From contig NMRB01000014.1 in the NCBI GenBank assembly GCA_002633025.1, positions 956,702-1,020,701 on the forward strand: a DNA stretch of 64,000 nucleotides. The letters are read 5' to 3'. Shown piece by piece: positions 1 to 13,400 of the stretch; within the stretch, counting starts at the first letter, position 1; every line of letters starts with the position of its first letter. The notes under the pieces are model-generated. The model had not been told where the DNA came from and searched no databases. It worked only from the letters and a program-made list of their open reading frames with translations. This DNA is from Notospermus geniculatus. Its lineage: Eukaryota > Nemertea > Pilidiophora > Heteronemertea > Lineidae. The translations under genes were made by a program, and so were the position numbers.

Positions 1-118
1 CACAGTTGCAATGCCTGTCCTCTTGTAGTTGCCACATGGTTTCCACAGTTGCAGTGCCTGTCCTCTTGTAGTTGCCACATGGTTTCCACAGTTGCAGTGC
101 CTATCCTCTTGTCGTTGC
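1..118. repeat. 43-bp tandem repeat, about 2.7 units
   Basis: Units starting at 1, 44 and 87 share CACAGTTGCARTGCCTRTCC and the following TCTTGTAGTTGCCACATGG block. The third unit decays after about 30 bases. The array may continue to the left of the window. Open reading frames across it are products of the repeat and are not credible genes. Confidence 0.85.
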
Positions 119-820
119 AACAAAGATGGACGAACACAGTGCCTGTGAAAACCACATTTTTTTTCAAATCTAGGAGAAAACGTAGTTGCAGACCTGCCAA
201 GGGTGTTCTGATACCTTGCTGGAGCTTGGGCAAGATTTTGCTGGAGAATGGGCCATTTTGAGGTTGCCTTGCTTGAGCATCTGAAACGTGATCAACCTTC
301 AAAGATTTGTACAAAACCACATGACGCACAGTGTCCTTCAGCGAAGGGCCGCGATTGGTCAGATTATAGCATTGATGGTAAAACACTGATTACGGAATCA
401 AACCACAGATGGTGTCGACCGCCGCCTGAGCAGACGATAGTCAGCGAAGGTGGTTGGAAAATGCAGTTTGTGAAATAGGGAAAAAAATTTTCTGAAGAGC
501 TTTTTCCCACTTTTGGGGAAATGTGTGAGATTACACACAGCTTGCGGGAGTGCGGGAGAACAGGTCAGGTGTAAATGCGTGAGTCTCCCGTGAAATGCAT
601 GAGACTTGGCAGGACGTCTGTTGTTGCTTTTAATGCCAATTTACCCAGCACGGCTTGAACATGGAAACATCTTTGTTCAGAAACCGCAAGGCAAGGAAAG
701 TAGGCCTACTAAGTGGCCCTAAGAGTATCTATTCAAATCCTGTTCATCCCTATCTCATCATGCGATGTTTCGTGAAAATGTTTTAGGTTCGATAAAAATC
801 GGTGCTTCCGCTGCAGACCC
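119..820. other. no recognisable gene
   Basis: Short open frames occur at 248-478, but no splice-consistent exon, protein similarity or repeat structure could be recognised here. Confidence 0.5.
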
Positions 821-1578
821 AGTGGTCCATATGCATAAAGAAAAGCAAATAATTTTTACTTGAAAATTGAAGCAATTACTTCCATCCGTATGCATAAAAC
901 CCAAAGTAAATGCTTTTGCTAAAAAGCAGTTGCTATTAGAAAAAGCAGTTACTATTTACTTGTTCCTTTCTAGCAAATGCTAGAATTCATATGTATAATA
1001 CTGAGCAATGCTCCAACTTAGAACCTTTGGTAAACAAGCAAATGCTTGTCAAGTATAAGCATTTGCTTTGAAGTAGAAGTAAAAGATTATACATATGAAA
1101 CCAAGTAATTGCTTTAACTTTTACTCTTGGTTTCAAGCAACTGCTTTTACTTTTTGCTTTTACTAGAAGTAAATGCTTCATTTTTATGCATACGGCCCAA
1201 TGTCAGTGGTCCATATGCAGCTTTTTACTTGAAAATTGAAGCAATTACTTCCATCCGTATGCATAAAACCCAAAGTAAATGCTTTTGCTAAAAAGCAATT
1301 GCTAATAGAAAACAATTACTATTTACTTGTTCCTTTCTAGCAAATGCTAGAGTTCATATGCATAATACTGAGCAAATGCTCCAACTGTAAAACCTTTTGG
1401 TAAACAAGCAAATGCTTGTCAAGTATAAGCATTAGCTTTGAAGTAGAAGTAAAACATTATGCATATGAAACCAAGTAATTGCTTTTACTTTTACTTTTGG
1501 CTTCAAGCAGCTGCTTTTACTTTTTGCTTTTGCTACATAAAAGAAGAAAGATGTTTCATTTTTATGCATACGGCCCAA
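821..1578. repeat. tandem pair of about 385-bp foldback repeats
   Basis: The blocks 821-1204 and 1205-1578 are direct copies of each other, differing by small indels. Each begins near GTGGTCCATATGCA and ends near TTTTTATGCATACGGCCC, so the ends are imperfect inverted repeats (CCRTATGCATAAA). The interior is full of AAGCAATTGCTT and AGTAAATGCTTTT words in both orientations, so each unit can fold on itself. It is best read as a non-autonomous foldback element duplicated in tandem. No coding capacity is evident. Confidence 0.75.
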
Positions 1579-2780
1579 TGTCGCTGTTGCTGCTACAGAA
1601 TTCTAACAAGCACAAGATGTGAAATTTCTTGCTCGGGTTGAAAGATGCGTGGGCTGGAGAATATGCCCACCTGACTGCCTCGATCAAGATGCCTTCCATG
1701 ACACGATACATCTCCGTCGTTTCCTTGGCACTAAAGCACATTAGTAAAAAAAACATCAAGGGAACTGTTCACTAGGCATGCATGATAAGAGAGTTTGTCA
1801 ATACATGACTTCAGGGACCTCGATTAGCTGCACTGCTTTGGAAAACGTTGACATCCTCGTTCTGGTACAATGGTAGGTGTTGGACGTTTGGATTGCACAG
1901 ACACATGACTTAAAGCGAATCGACAGTCGTTTTGTAAACAGAAGGATGATGTTTGTAAACATTGCCCTCACTGGCAATCAGAATGCAGGAAATGAGTGTT
2001 TGTAAACAAAGATTCGTCCCCTTTTCCATTCAAATTTTTTGGCTGACACATCGCTTTAAATCCCACGTTCTTGGTTTTGCTCTGACTGAACGAGTGCCAG
2101 TCGGAACGGGGGTCTGAAAATTTGAAATCTAGACTTGCTGAAATGCGATTTCCTGGCACCTGAGAGTCAAAATAATGTCGAGCTCATGGCGTCAAAATGA
2201 CCCCGATCCTCTCTATTGCAACTTAGGCAGCCTGCCGTTGTCGTTGTTGTTGTCGTTGGTCAGAACTGTGTCAGGAAGCCCCGCCAGGAAGCCCATTTGG
2301 TGAATGGGAACAGAAAGGATATTCGGAAGTGTGTGTGGCGGGCATCTCTCGTGGCACACTTCATTAGTTGGTGGTCGGAAAGTACTCTTTTTTAGGCCGA
2401 GTGCCGGTTGGCATTTCTGCATCCTGGACGGGGCCGTCCGGCGCCGACCAGCAGCGGCAGAACCCTGCTTATGAGATGACAAAATGGGCAAAACTGTCTC
2501 ATTATTCCTGACGGCAACAGCCCAGATTGATTAGAGAGAACAGATTTCTCATTCTCATGGGTATATATTAAAAGACAAGATAAAATTCGTAAACTGATCC
2601 ATTAACGCCACGTCTTCACTTTGTCCCTTGGGTCCCACTGATCCAGATCGCTATATGCATAAGATATTGGCTCTTTTTTCGTGTGCTGTATGGAGAACCT
2701 CCAGTCTGGCTTGATGACATAAATATCGAACTTCATTATGATGAGGAAAGAATGAAAACGTGCAATAGGTCAACGTTATA
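1579..2780. other. no recognisable gene
   Basis: Only short open frames are present (for example 2213-2491, minus). None shows a recognisable domain or a convincing splice arrangement. Confidence 0.5.
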
Positions 2781-3044
2781 CAGTACAGGTCACAATTGAC
2801 ATCCCTACGGCTTCGCGTAAGTTACTTGTAAGTTACGCGTAACTCACGGCTTTGGTTTCGCGTAACTCACTGCGTAGCTCGCCAAAATCGCGTAACTCGC
2901 CTAGTAAATCACTGCGTAGTTAGAGAAATTCGCGTAACTCACCTCGTAAGTTACGCGTAACAATAGCTCGTGAGTTGTTGCGTAAGTTACGCGTAACTTA
3001 CGCAACTTACGCGAATGTAGGGATGTCAATTGTGACCTGTACTG
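2781..3044. mobile_element. 264-bp Tc1/mariner-type MITE
   Basis: Perfect terminal inverted repeats of 28 bp begin CAGTACAGGTCACAATTGAC and are flanked on both sides by TA (2779-2780 and 3045-3046), the usual Tc1/mariner target duplication. The interior is made almost entirely of GCGTAAGTTACGCGTAACT-like words in both orientations, so the element is close to a complete palindrome. It has no transposase and is therefore non-autonomous. Confidence 0.88.
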
Positions 3045-3822
3045 TAATTTAAACAAGGCCTGAACATGTAATACGGCATTATCAGACCCCACTGAAATGT
3101 CAGAAACCATCGACATGAATCTAATATCCCTTTCTCATTTACTGTTGAAGAGGAGTTGGGGAGGGAAAAAGTTGTACTGTGGTGTGTTATCGCTGGATGG
3201 GACATGTCCAAAATAATATTGGACACAAATTACATGGCATCATTTTGTTGGTGAAGCTGCGAGAACGCTGCTATTCACAAAGTTGGATATCAAAGCAAAG
3301 ATCTGGCAAAGAATCAGAGTGGTTCAGCATCTCTATGCTTGGAAATTGGTTTGAAACGGTAAATATAACCACAGGAGTTTAAGCTCTTTGGCTGGCGAGA
3401 CTTGGCGCCACTTACGTCATTGACGTCATGCGCAATAACAATACCAATGATGGCATCGGAATGGCCATCTCGGTCAGTTGTGTAAACTTTGCAAAAACTT
3501 TCCTGTTTTTCGGTGGCTGCATCCGTGAACAGTTAGAGTTCGCTGATATGAAATACCATGCTATTTAGAAGATATGATTATTCAGGATCATTATCGTGTG
3601 TGCCTTTTTGCCGGTGATGGGACAAGTGAAGAAAAAATCTGTGCACTTCATGACAAGATCGCGTAAAAAGTCAGCCAAACATGTAAACTTCGGCGATAAT
3701 TTTGCGTCACGTGCTATAGAGGTGTTGTGTATCTGACAGTCTAGTGGTGACATCAGTTGTTTGTGGTCCACGTCTGTCGAGTCAGGGCTGTATGGCCAGG
3801 ATAAGTCCTGCTACCCTATAAA

Positions 3823-3966
3823 TAGGGAGTTTGAGATCAGCGACTTATCACTGATCCTAATATACGTATACGGATAGATTTCTGTACAATGAGGACAAAT
3901 TTTGTGTACATTTCGATCCTTATATGTATAAGGATCCGTGATAAGTTGCTGATCTCAAACTCCCTA
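3823..3966. mobile_element. 144-bp foldback MITE
   Basis: The ends TAGGGAGTTTGAGATCAGC and its reverse complement pair over about 35 bp with two mismatches, leaving a loop rich in TATACGTATA words. The TA at each tip suggests a TA target duplication. It is non-coding. Confidence 0.8.
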
Positions 3967-6880
3967 ATCTTCTGCAGGTTGCAGGCCCTGATGACCAGCT
4001 TTGGTCATCATTTATGTCTGTTTCAAATTTGTGGGTTAATTCCACCTGATGACTTTATGCGTGACAAAGCTTCTACAAACTAACCCTGAGCCTGAGGTCC
4101 AAGTGCAAAATGGTCATGAATAATATTCTGAATGGCATGCCTGGACTAAGTACATTTGGACAGCGCTACACAGCCCCTTCAGCTGATTGCTCTGAATTCT
4201 GATACAGCGAGAATAGCCTAAACGACACGCTCGCTGCATCAGGCAAGATTTCCATGGCAACTGAATTAACATTATTTGTTGGCGAGAGGTGCCTTGTTGT
4301 TATGAGGGAGGACAGTCGTGATGCCGAAAAACGACTTTCTAATGTGATGTCGCTTCATGTCATCTTGACAGCAGGGCTTCTAATTAATAATTTTGACTCG
4401 TGTGATATGGTCCATTGCTTTCAAGTTTGGCATTGACCCTTTGCCTCCTTTTGGTGGTTAGAAGGTGGAGGAGGATTACCAGTGTGGTGGTTAATTTGTT
4501 TTCCAGTAAGGGCTTCCATATTCTAGACCCCAAATTCTCCAGCTTGTTTCATGCCTGAAAGAGGAAGAACGCTACAACATGTACAATGAGGAACCGGTGC
4601 AACTAATCCGTGACGTGGCTGTGACGAACAACTCAGTTAAAACTACGACGTCGAAAGTCAAGCCAACGTTATTTGCCATTTAATTCTGAAACTACACCCT
4701 ACTTCAAGCCCTAATATACCTGAAGTAGTCCATTGAATTTTGAATTTTACACGTTCACGTTATTTGTTGACGAGAGGTGCCTTGTTGTTATGAGGGAGGA
4801 CAGTCGTGATGCCGAAAAACGACTTTCTGATGTGATGTCGCTTCATGTCATCTTGACAACNTTATTAAGTACAAAGCAATATATTGGCACTTTTGAAGTC
4901 GTGAAAGCAATACTTTTCGATATGTCTAAATATAAGATTAAAGAGTCAATGCAAGACAATATTAATTCGAACTTCAGCATTGTTTGTGTGGGGAGATTTA
5001 TGATTCAAACGAGCAGCACCCATATTAACTTGAATTTGACAGATTAAAACAAAGCAGGTGAAAGTTTTAGCTGTTGTTCGCTTTCTACATGTATCTCGTC
5101 AATCTCGCAATCAAAATAGTTAACAGTTGTATTGACAAGAACATTGAGTTACACCAAGTTTTGATTAGGAAAATATCGTCTATGAGAACAAATTTGGTTT
5201 TTTTTAATGGTAACTGATAATTTTTATAGCACCACCGAATCATTTCATCATCTCGCTTTGAGGAAGACAGGGCGAGGCATTCCTCAAATTCTCGTAAAAC
5301 TTTCAGGATGGATTTTCAAGACTATGGCTATTATTACGTAATCGTCACAGTAAATGCTTTTTGGTAGAAGTTCCATACTTACTGCATATAATAGTAATAT
5401 TAAATGTAATCCTGTGTACCTTTTCTGTTATATTGCAAACTGACAACAGAATGTGTCTACTAGTAATTCAAGAGTGAAATTTTGATCACAAGGAATAAGA
5501 CTTTGATAGATATTTTCTGATCAATATAATACAAACCAGTGGCACTACTTCATCATTTTGATTATAATTTGCATCGCACCCTCCGCCTTGAGATTTTCAC
5601 AAAAAAAAAGAATTCTGCTTATCAGAGAGCCCTGATAAGAAAACTTGTCACCCCAATACCCATTTACCTCATATTTTGATAGCATAAATTCATTCCAATC
5701 ATTTGCAAACACCCTTAGAATGGAAAACAAACAATTTAACCCCCCCCCCAGTGAAATTATCCACACAGGCAAATACGGTAACAGACTCTTCTGTGCATTA
5801 TCTACAGTCTAATGCACACATGAATCAGTTCAGGTTTTATTTTGCTGAGGAGCATATGGCCTATCAACACTTCTCATTATGAACATCTAAAAAAAATCAC
5901 CATCGTGTATTATAGGTAGCTACAAGACATTTCACACACGACTGGAATGGTGAAGAATTCTACATCATAACTTAGACAAAATCCCCATTTTATAAACACT
6001 GACACATTTTATACAATTAACAGAGTCTGAACACTAACAATGGCACAATTTCTTCTTGGTTCGGAGGAGCACCAGAAATCGTGGCAAAGCGATTTGTCAT
6101 GTTGAAGCCAGCAGTGAATCCAACTCCTCACAACAGATCAGCTGTAAAATATGCTACAAGAAAATAAAAATACCACACACGGAGCTGAGTTGACTTAACA
6201 CAACACTGAGTATTGTAATCTACACCAGAACTCACTAACTCCAGTTCAGAGAGGTAGAGAATTATAGTCTATTCTGAAATACCAGTTCCTCTTCGTACTA
6301 ATAGTTCACCGAGGTGATTTTATTTTTGAACAGACTTTCATGCCCTTGCTTAAAAGCAAACAATGTAAAGTACATGTAATAATATTATGACTGAGATTAA
6401 ATACTATTACAAGCCATCTGCCAGATTAGGCCATGTTGTATTTCAATTTTGGTTGACAAATATGACTGACATCATTTCTACTTTCTTTCTGAGGAAGACC
6501 CCGGTTGGGTCGAAAATTTGCGAAATTCGGAGACGACTTTACTGATACTATCATTTTGTGTTTCGTTTTTTGTGCTCTATGTTGGATACCGGTACTTGAT
6601 TGGTGCAGTGATGAAACATTTCAACCAAAAATAAAACTTCTCATGACCAAATGGTTAAAGCAGAAGCGACGAAAGAACATTTGGGTATGATACTGTCATT
6701 ATACACGTACTCTCCACCCTGAACAAGCCATACATGTACAATATATGGACTGAGGAACAAATTCTCCAGGTCAGGCACTCAACATACCTGACTTGAAAAC
6801 TCCATGGATTTCAACCATGATTTATATGAGTCAATGTCCTTTTCTACACTATTTTTTCTACACTATGTGATTTCCCCCGA
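3967..6880. other. gene-poor stretch with an unexplained repeat
   Basis: No gene was recognised. A segment of about 105 bp at 4268-4372 recurs at 4756-4860 with three or four substitutions, and the second copy ends at the N at 4861. Both copies are open in the same frame (MREDSRDAEKRLS in both), so they could be remnants of a duplicated exon, but the encoded peptide is not one I recognise. A poly-C run lies at 5741-5749. The far right could include the distal 3-prime UTR of the SOCS-box gene. Confidence 0.4.
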
Positions 6881-6882
6881 AG

Positions 6883-6888
6883 TTTATT
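6883..6888 (-). terminator. candidate polyadenylation signal of the SOCS-box gene
   Basis: AATAAA on the minus strand, about 570 bases past the stop codon at 7456. It is the first canonical hexamer I noticed downstream. Others exist further on (for example 5836-5841), so the real site is uncertain. Confidence 0.35.
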
Positions 6889-7455
6889 TCCTTTTTTCAT
6901 TTAATGAGCTTGATAAAAAATACATGCATGTGTAAGTTACTTTAAATCTCATGTGGGATGTTTTTGGCATACATGTAGCACTGAGATGACCCTCGTATGA
7001 ACTGGAAGCAGGCAACGTACTACAAGGCCTCCCAATGCAGTTGGTTGTAAGGACCATTTGAAAACGACATAAGCACGAAATAAGAAATTGAGAAGTACCA
7101 AGCCTTACACACACAAGGACAACAAACGCGAAAATGGCCAATGCGTTTCACATGAATGTGGTGACCATCTGCAAAATGGAGACATAAACTCACGAGATCA
7201 TGATAATGCTGATTTTCTACCCATTTGTCATGCATAGCAAGCAAGACGAAACATGCACGAACATGTCAACAGCTTGACTAGGGTAGCGACTACCTCGATG
7301 TACACAACTAAAGGATAGATGTTGCATAAATACATGTAGGAAAATTCAGGAATGTTTTCAAACTGTCACTGAGATATCTCAACGACAGGTCTCAATCAGA
7401 TCATAAGACATCAACCTCAGCTATCAAATCTTCAATTGGAGGAGATTGTTACCTT

Positions 7456-10400
7456 TCAAAACGACTCACTGATAAGAATGAACTCCTTCAACTTGGTTGG
7501 GACTTCTAACTCACCAATCTTGTTCTGTGGCATCTGTCCCAACGACTTACGAACCACTCCACGACACATTATCTGTAGACTTGGTGGCTTGCTCAAAAGC
7601 TGATGAAACATCTGCGAGTACTTCATTAGGATTGGCTCCGACAGCCCAGCCTCAAATGCATACGACGAGTTCAATACCATCTCACGAAGCGTGTCCATTT
7701 CCCAGTATGGGAAAACGTGGTACGCACGAATCAAAGACGATATCATCTGAAAGTTGTCACGCTTGACGGCTTGATAGAGAGGCGACAACTCAAAGTGGGG
7801 ATGAGCATCAGTGTATAGATTCCCCATGCAACAAAGGCGGGGCTCAGGCATAAAGCGAGCACCATCTGGGTTGCAGCCCCATTTCAGTAGAAGCTTCACA
7901 ATGCTCTTGTTGTTGGCTTCTGCAGCTGCGTAGATAGCGTTGATGCCATCTCTTGTCAACTGAAAAGAAATTTATCTAAAGTTATTCATACTGTATCCCA
8001 CATATACCCGACAACCGGGAGAGGTGTCACTCATCAACTACTGAGCATTAATCTAGAAGAAGGGCACTTCAAAACTAGACCAGAGATTGTTGAGAATGAA
8101 CCAGAACCTTGTCCAGTTTGCACCAGGCATTAGCTACTTGTTCACATTTCACTGGCATTACCGGTACGTACCTTGTCCAAATTGCACCCGACATTAGGGA
8201 GGTTTCGCAAGTGCCCGGTTAGGCCATACGACGACGTTTATCTATTGTTTGGGTATACCCACACAATAGATAAACGTCGTCGTAGGGCCTAACTGGGCGC
8301 TTGCGAAACCTCCCTATTACCCACCCCATTAGCTACTTGTTCACATTTCTCCAGCATTACATACCTTGTCCAAATCACACCTGGCATTAATGAGTTTGCC
8401 AACGATGGATTGGAACTGTTTCTGTACAGCTGTGAGAAGGGGGAAGCATTCATCTCCAGCATCAACATCCACATTCGGGCACTTCAGGATCAGATCTACA
8501 ATCTCTTCATATCCTCGCTCACAGGCCTCGTTAAGGGGAGATGATCCAATGGCATTCATGATGTTCACATTGCAACCTAAGAAAAGGACAGATTTCATTG
8601 ATATTTTAAGGCATTTGTGTAAGTGTATTCAAATAATCAAACAAAGAATCTATCCAGTGCAACATAGTTTTTCTGAAGGAAAAGGTTTACCAGCTTCAAT
8701 GAGTAGTTTAACAGCCTCCACATGGTGAGTCTGGACAGCAGCCATCAGGGGTGTGCAGTTGTTTACATTGTCGACGTCATCTAGACGGCTCCCAGCTTTG
8801 ATCAGGGCCTGGATGATCTGAAAGTAAACACCGGCGCTGAAAACTATATGACTGTTCAGTTCCTGTAAATGGATGTGCAAATTTTGTAATGACATGGAAT
8901 ACTGGGGAAAAGGCAAGTTAATTCTAAATCACAAGCACAAACCTCAACATCAACCTTGAAGGTAACTGCAAGGAATATCGGTAGTTCATTCTTGTTATTC
9001 AGTACATTGACACTGCAACCTGCAATTGAAGAAATTATACAGTTCTAATTGATGACACTGTATTGACACACAAGGGAAAGAAAGACCTCTGGACTTGTGT
9101 ACTCATTTCCACCCAAGAAATTTTGCACTCGAATTTTGTTATAAAGGAGACAAATAAACACAAACCCTTACCTGCATCAATGAACATGTTGACTATGTCC
9201 AGCTTATTGCCATAGATAGCACCATGTAGGAGTGACTCTCCTCGGTTGGTGAGAACATCAAGATTAGCCTTGTGGTCCAACAGAAACCTGGTGATTACTG
9301 CAAGAATACTCAAGCAATGAGGAGGTCACCACTTCTTCACGGAAAGATGTCGCTGCGACAATATCAGGCCTTTTCATTGTCTTCAGGACGTCGTCATCGT
9401 GGCAAAACGACGTGCGAGCATGAAGCCACAACGTCACGGTAGTGTGACGCTGACGTTCCGAACAACGTCACAGTGGAAAAGTGGATACGGTCGCAGTGCC
9501 ATCAAATGGTAGAACAAATTAGGCGACCTCCTCATTAGAAAAGGAAGGCAGTCAGCATCTCACAATAATGAAGTGGGCACGCTAGGCCTAGAAAAAAAAA
9601 TTGTGTGTTTCCGGTCATTTGTAATTTTCCGACCGACCCTCAAAAATTCTGACTGGCCAGGAAACAAATTTTTTTTTTCTCACAAAAATGCATCAAATCT
9701 ATCAAAATTAGTCTCTTTTGCTGTCTAGGGCCTTAGTCATGGATGCCAGAGCAGCTTTTGAGGCTGTTCCTGGCTTCTAGATAACCTTTAGTATAATCCC
9801 TGTAGGTGCAATAAAATTATCTGTACCAAAATTGGAAAATAAAAAAAAAATTCCGACCGTCCGACCCTCGATTTTTGGAAATCACCAATGACCAGAAACA
9901 CACAATTTATTTTTCTAGGCCCTATCAGTCTGATAGAAGCTCCAAACACGAGGAATCTGTCACTGTCCTTCACTGGCCCAACTCTGACAACATAACATGT
10001 AATCTGAGAGACAAGGATTAACCTTGCCCCATTATACACACCAGAATCCCCTCCAAATGCACTCTGGTAGATCGCTGTCCATCCTTCATTGTCAGCCATG
10101 TTGACATCACATCCAGCATTGACTAGGGTCTTCACCATGTCAGTTCCATTACCACTTGAGCCAAAGTAATGAATTGCTGAAAGATACAAACAACATGAGA
10201 TACATTAAGAATATTTAACTTCTACTGGAAGAGAGACACTGCAGGACTTGAAAAGAATCAACTACTCACCCTGCCTGACAGCCTCATGGAGAGGAGTCTG
10301 TTTGAGATAAGCTGATTGGTTCAGATTGGCTCCAGATTTGATCAAAAGTTTGGCTATTTCCTTGTGTTCATTTATTACAGCCTCTGAAAAAGGATTTTCC

Positions 10401-13400
10401 TGATATTAGGCCCAGTGTTGAAATTACTAAATGTTTTTCAATGTAACAAAAGGAAATTGTTCACTTTCATCTCCAATTGATCGCAAAATGTGCTACTGGA
10501 TTGAAAATCACTGCAGATGAAGATCAAAACACCAACTCAACTGGGCTGTCGGAACAAGAGGACAAGAGGCCCACAGTGCTCAGCTGATCTCATCCTCCAA
10601 ATGTTCATCCTTGAAATCACTTCAGTCACAAATGCACAAGCCATACATACCTAGTAATGGTGATATGCCTCTCTGAGATACAGTATTGACAATTGCTCCT
10701 GACAAGATCAACTCCCTGACTATGTCTAAGTGACCATTAGAAACAGCAACAAATAGAGCGGTGGTTTTCCGTTTATCCTGTAGATTTACATCACAACCTG
10801 AGAAAAAAGAGAACTGAAGAGGTCAGATTCATGAAATAATGAAAAAGAATAATTCCTGAAAACTTTTTTTGTACAATTTCTTTTCTAAATAGGGTGACCA
10901 GCTTTCTCTGACTGATGTTGCAAGGCCAAAATACGCACCTGCTCGAATAAGCAGCTTCACAAGTTCCAAGTTTCCTTTTTCAGCAGCAACCATAAGAGGA
11001 GATCGGAGTTCTTCATCACAACGGTCAACATCACATCCGGCATCAACAACAGCAGTAGCCATTTCTAATTGTCCTTGGAGGGCACACGTCATGATTGGTG
11101 TGTGTCCGCGATTGTTGGCCTTATCTGGATCACAGCAAGCGATAATAAGTAACTCTGTCAGTCGAAAATGACCTTTATAGGCACATGAATTCAACGGTGT
11201 CATACCCTGATCATTCTCAGAGTCAACTAAAGCACCATTGTTGATGAGCAATTCTGCAATACTCTCATATCCACGCCAACATGCCATGTTTAGCAAACTG
11301 TTCATCTCTGCATCACGTTGATTTACATCTGCACCTTTGTTTATGAGAAATGCACAAATATCAAAATAGCCTTTAACGACGGCAAGCTGTAATGCACTCT
11401 GCCCTCTGAAGTGGAAGTTGACATCAACATGGCCATTGCCACTAAAAAGGCCGATCACTTCCTTCAGGTTATTTCTTCCAATGGCATCATGGAGATGACG
11501 GATTGTTCGCCTGATAGCCCGCTTTGCTGCCTCAGCTGAAAAAGTGAAAGTCAGAGTATCAGATAATGAAATGGCAGATAAGAACGATAGCTAGGGGGCC
11601 TAGGCCTACCTCCTGCTCATCTACTCCTGCTAGTGCTAGGCCTATCCCAAAAAAGAATTCGATGTTAGGCCTATGGATGGTTGTAGGCCTACGCCACGGC
11701 GAGTACACTCTGACTCTGCCTGGCTAGGCCTTGTAGTTGTTGTAAGGTGGGCCTAAGGCCAACTACTAGGCCTACGTCATAGCCCTGGCCAAGCACAAAT
11801 CTGGGCTAAAGTTTAGAATCCCCGATCGGAAGTGACGTTACTCCATTAGCACACAATCAGTCAGGAACTTTTGCCGCATCGGGAGGTCACCTCCCGATTG
11901 GGATTTTGCATCTCCCGAATGGGAGGTTGTGTCCGAAACGGGATATTATGTTGTACTCGAGGCCTAATTTTTTGTTGCTCGAACAGGAGGAATGTCTCGA
12001 TCAGGCAGTTTAAAATCTAAGAACTGATTTGCGCATCACATCGCGCATTTGCNCATTGCCACTAAAAAGGCCGATCACTTCCTTCAGGTTATTTCTTCCA
12101 ATGGCATCATGGAGATGACGGATTGTTCGCCTGATAGCCCGCTTTGCTGCCTCAGCTGAAAAAGTGAAAGTCAGAGTATCAGATAATGAAATGGCAGATA
12201 AGAACGATAGCTAGGGGGCCTACCGGTAGGCCTACCTCCTGCTCATCTACTCCTGCTAGTGCTAGGCCTATCCCAAAAAAGAATTCGATGTTAGGCCTAT
12301 GGACGGTTGTAGGCCTACGCCACAGCGAGTAGACTCTGACTCTGCCTGGCTCCCGGCACCCTCACTCCTTAATTTTATGGTACACATATGCTTGTTCCTG
12401 AGTTTGAAAAGGACCCCCTTATGGAAGGAACCAAGGGAAATTTTCCACCCCTTTCTGCGGGCTTTTTTCATCCAATTGGACCCCCTAATGGAAGGAACCA
12501 AGATATTTTCACCCCTTTTTCGGGATTTTTTATGCAATTACACACCCTAATTTTGAAGGAACCAAGGGATTTTCACCCCTTTTTACAAGCTTTTTCATTG
12601 AGAATAGGACTTTCAAACCCCTTTTTGTTCTTTTTTCGGGAAGAGAAACTTTTGCCCCCCTTTTAAAGAATTTTTCGGGAGAAAAGTCATTCAAAGTACC
12701 CCTATTTTAAGTGTTTTTCGGGAATTTGTTCCCGAAGAGTGCTGCCGAAAATGACCCCTTTTCCCGCGAAAATTGGAACGAGCATGCGGTATGGTTGACC
12801 CCTGAGTGGGGGGGGGCCGGGGCCTGGCTAGGCCTTGTAGTTGTTGTAAGGTGGGCCTAAGGCCAACTACTAGGCCTACGACTACGTCATAGCCCTGGCC
12901 AAGCACAAATCTGGGCTAAAGTTTAGAATCCCCGATCGGAAGTGACGTTACTCCATTAGCACACAATGGAAATCCTATTGTAGCCTACAATGCGGCTCAT
13001 TCCGTCAATGGATGACCTTTTTTTGGGCACTGAATCCGGGGATTCTAAACTCGTTCCCAAATCTGACCACGCCCCTAGCCGGCCATTGCAGAGAAATATG
13101 CAGAACAGCTGATGCACTAAATTTCTGGAATGATGGAGTGTTGACTTGTTCATCATCACGATCACACAAGATGCATGCAGTGTATAGTACAATGTCAATG
13201 CATGCATGCAGTAATGCATAGCAGTCAGCCTGCGCGCTGCACCCAGCCCCAGTTTTCATCATCATCTGTCTGCAACACATTTCCACATATTTTACATTTA
13301 TTTCAAACGCATGCCCGTTATTCATGATCTCTACGGGTAATATAGATATTTGTCTCATACATGCACTTCTACATGCTTCGACAACAACAAGTAAAATTGC

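Noticed and set aside
12054-12155. An additional exon of the SOCS-box gene
   Set aside because: It is the truncated copy of the exon 2 start next to the N at 12053.
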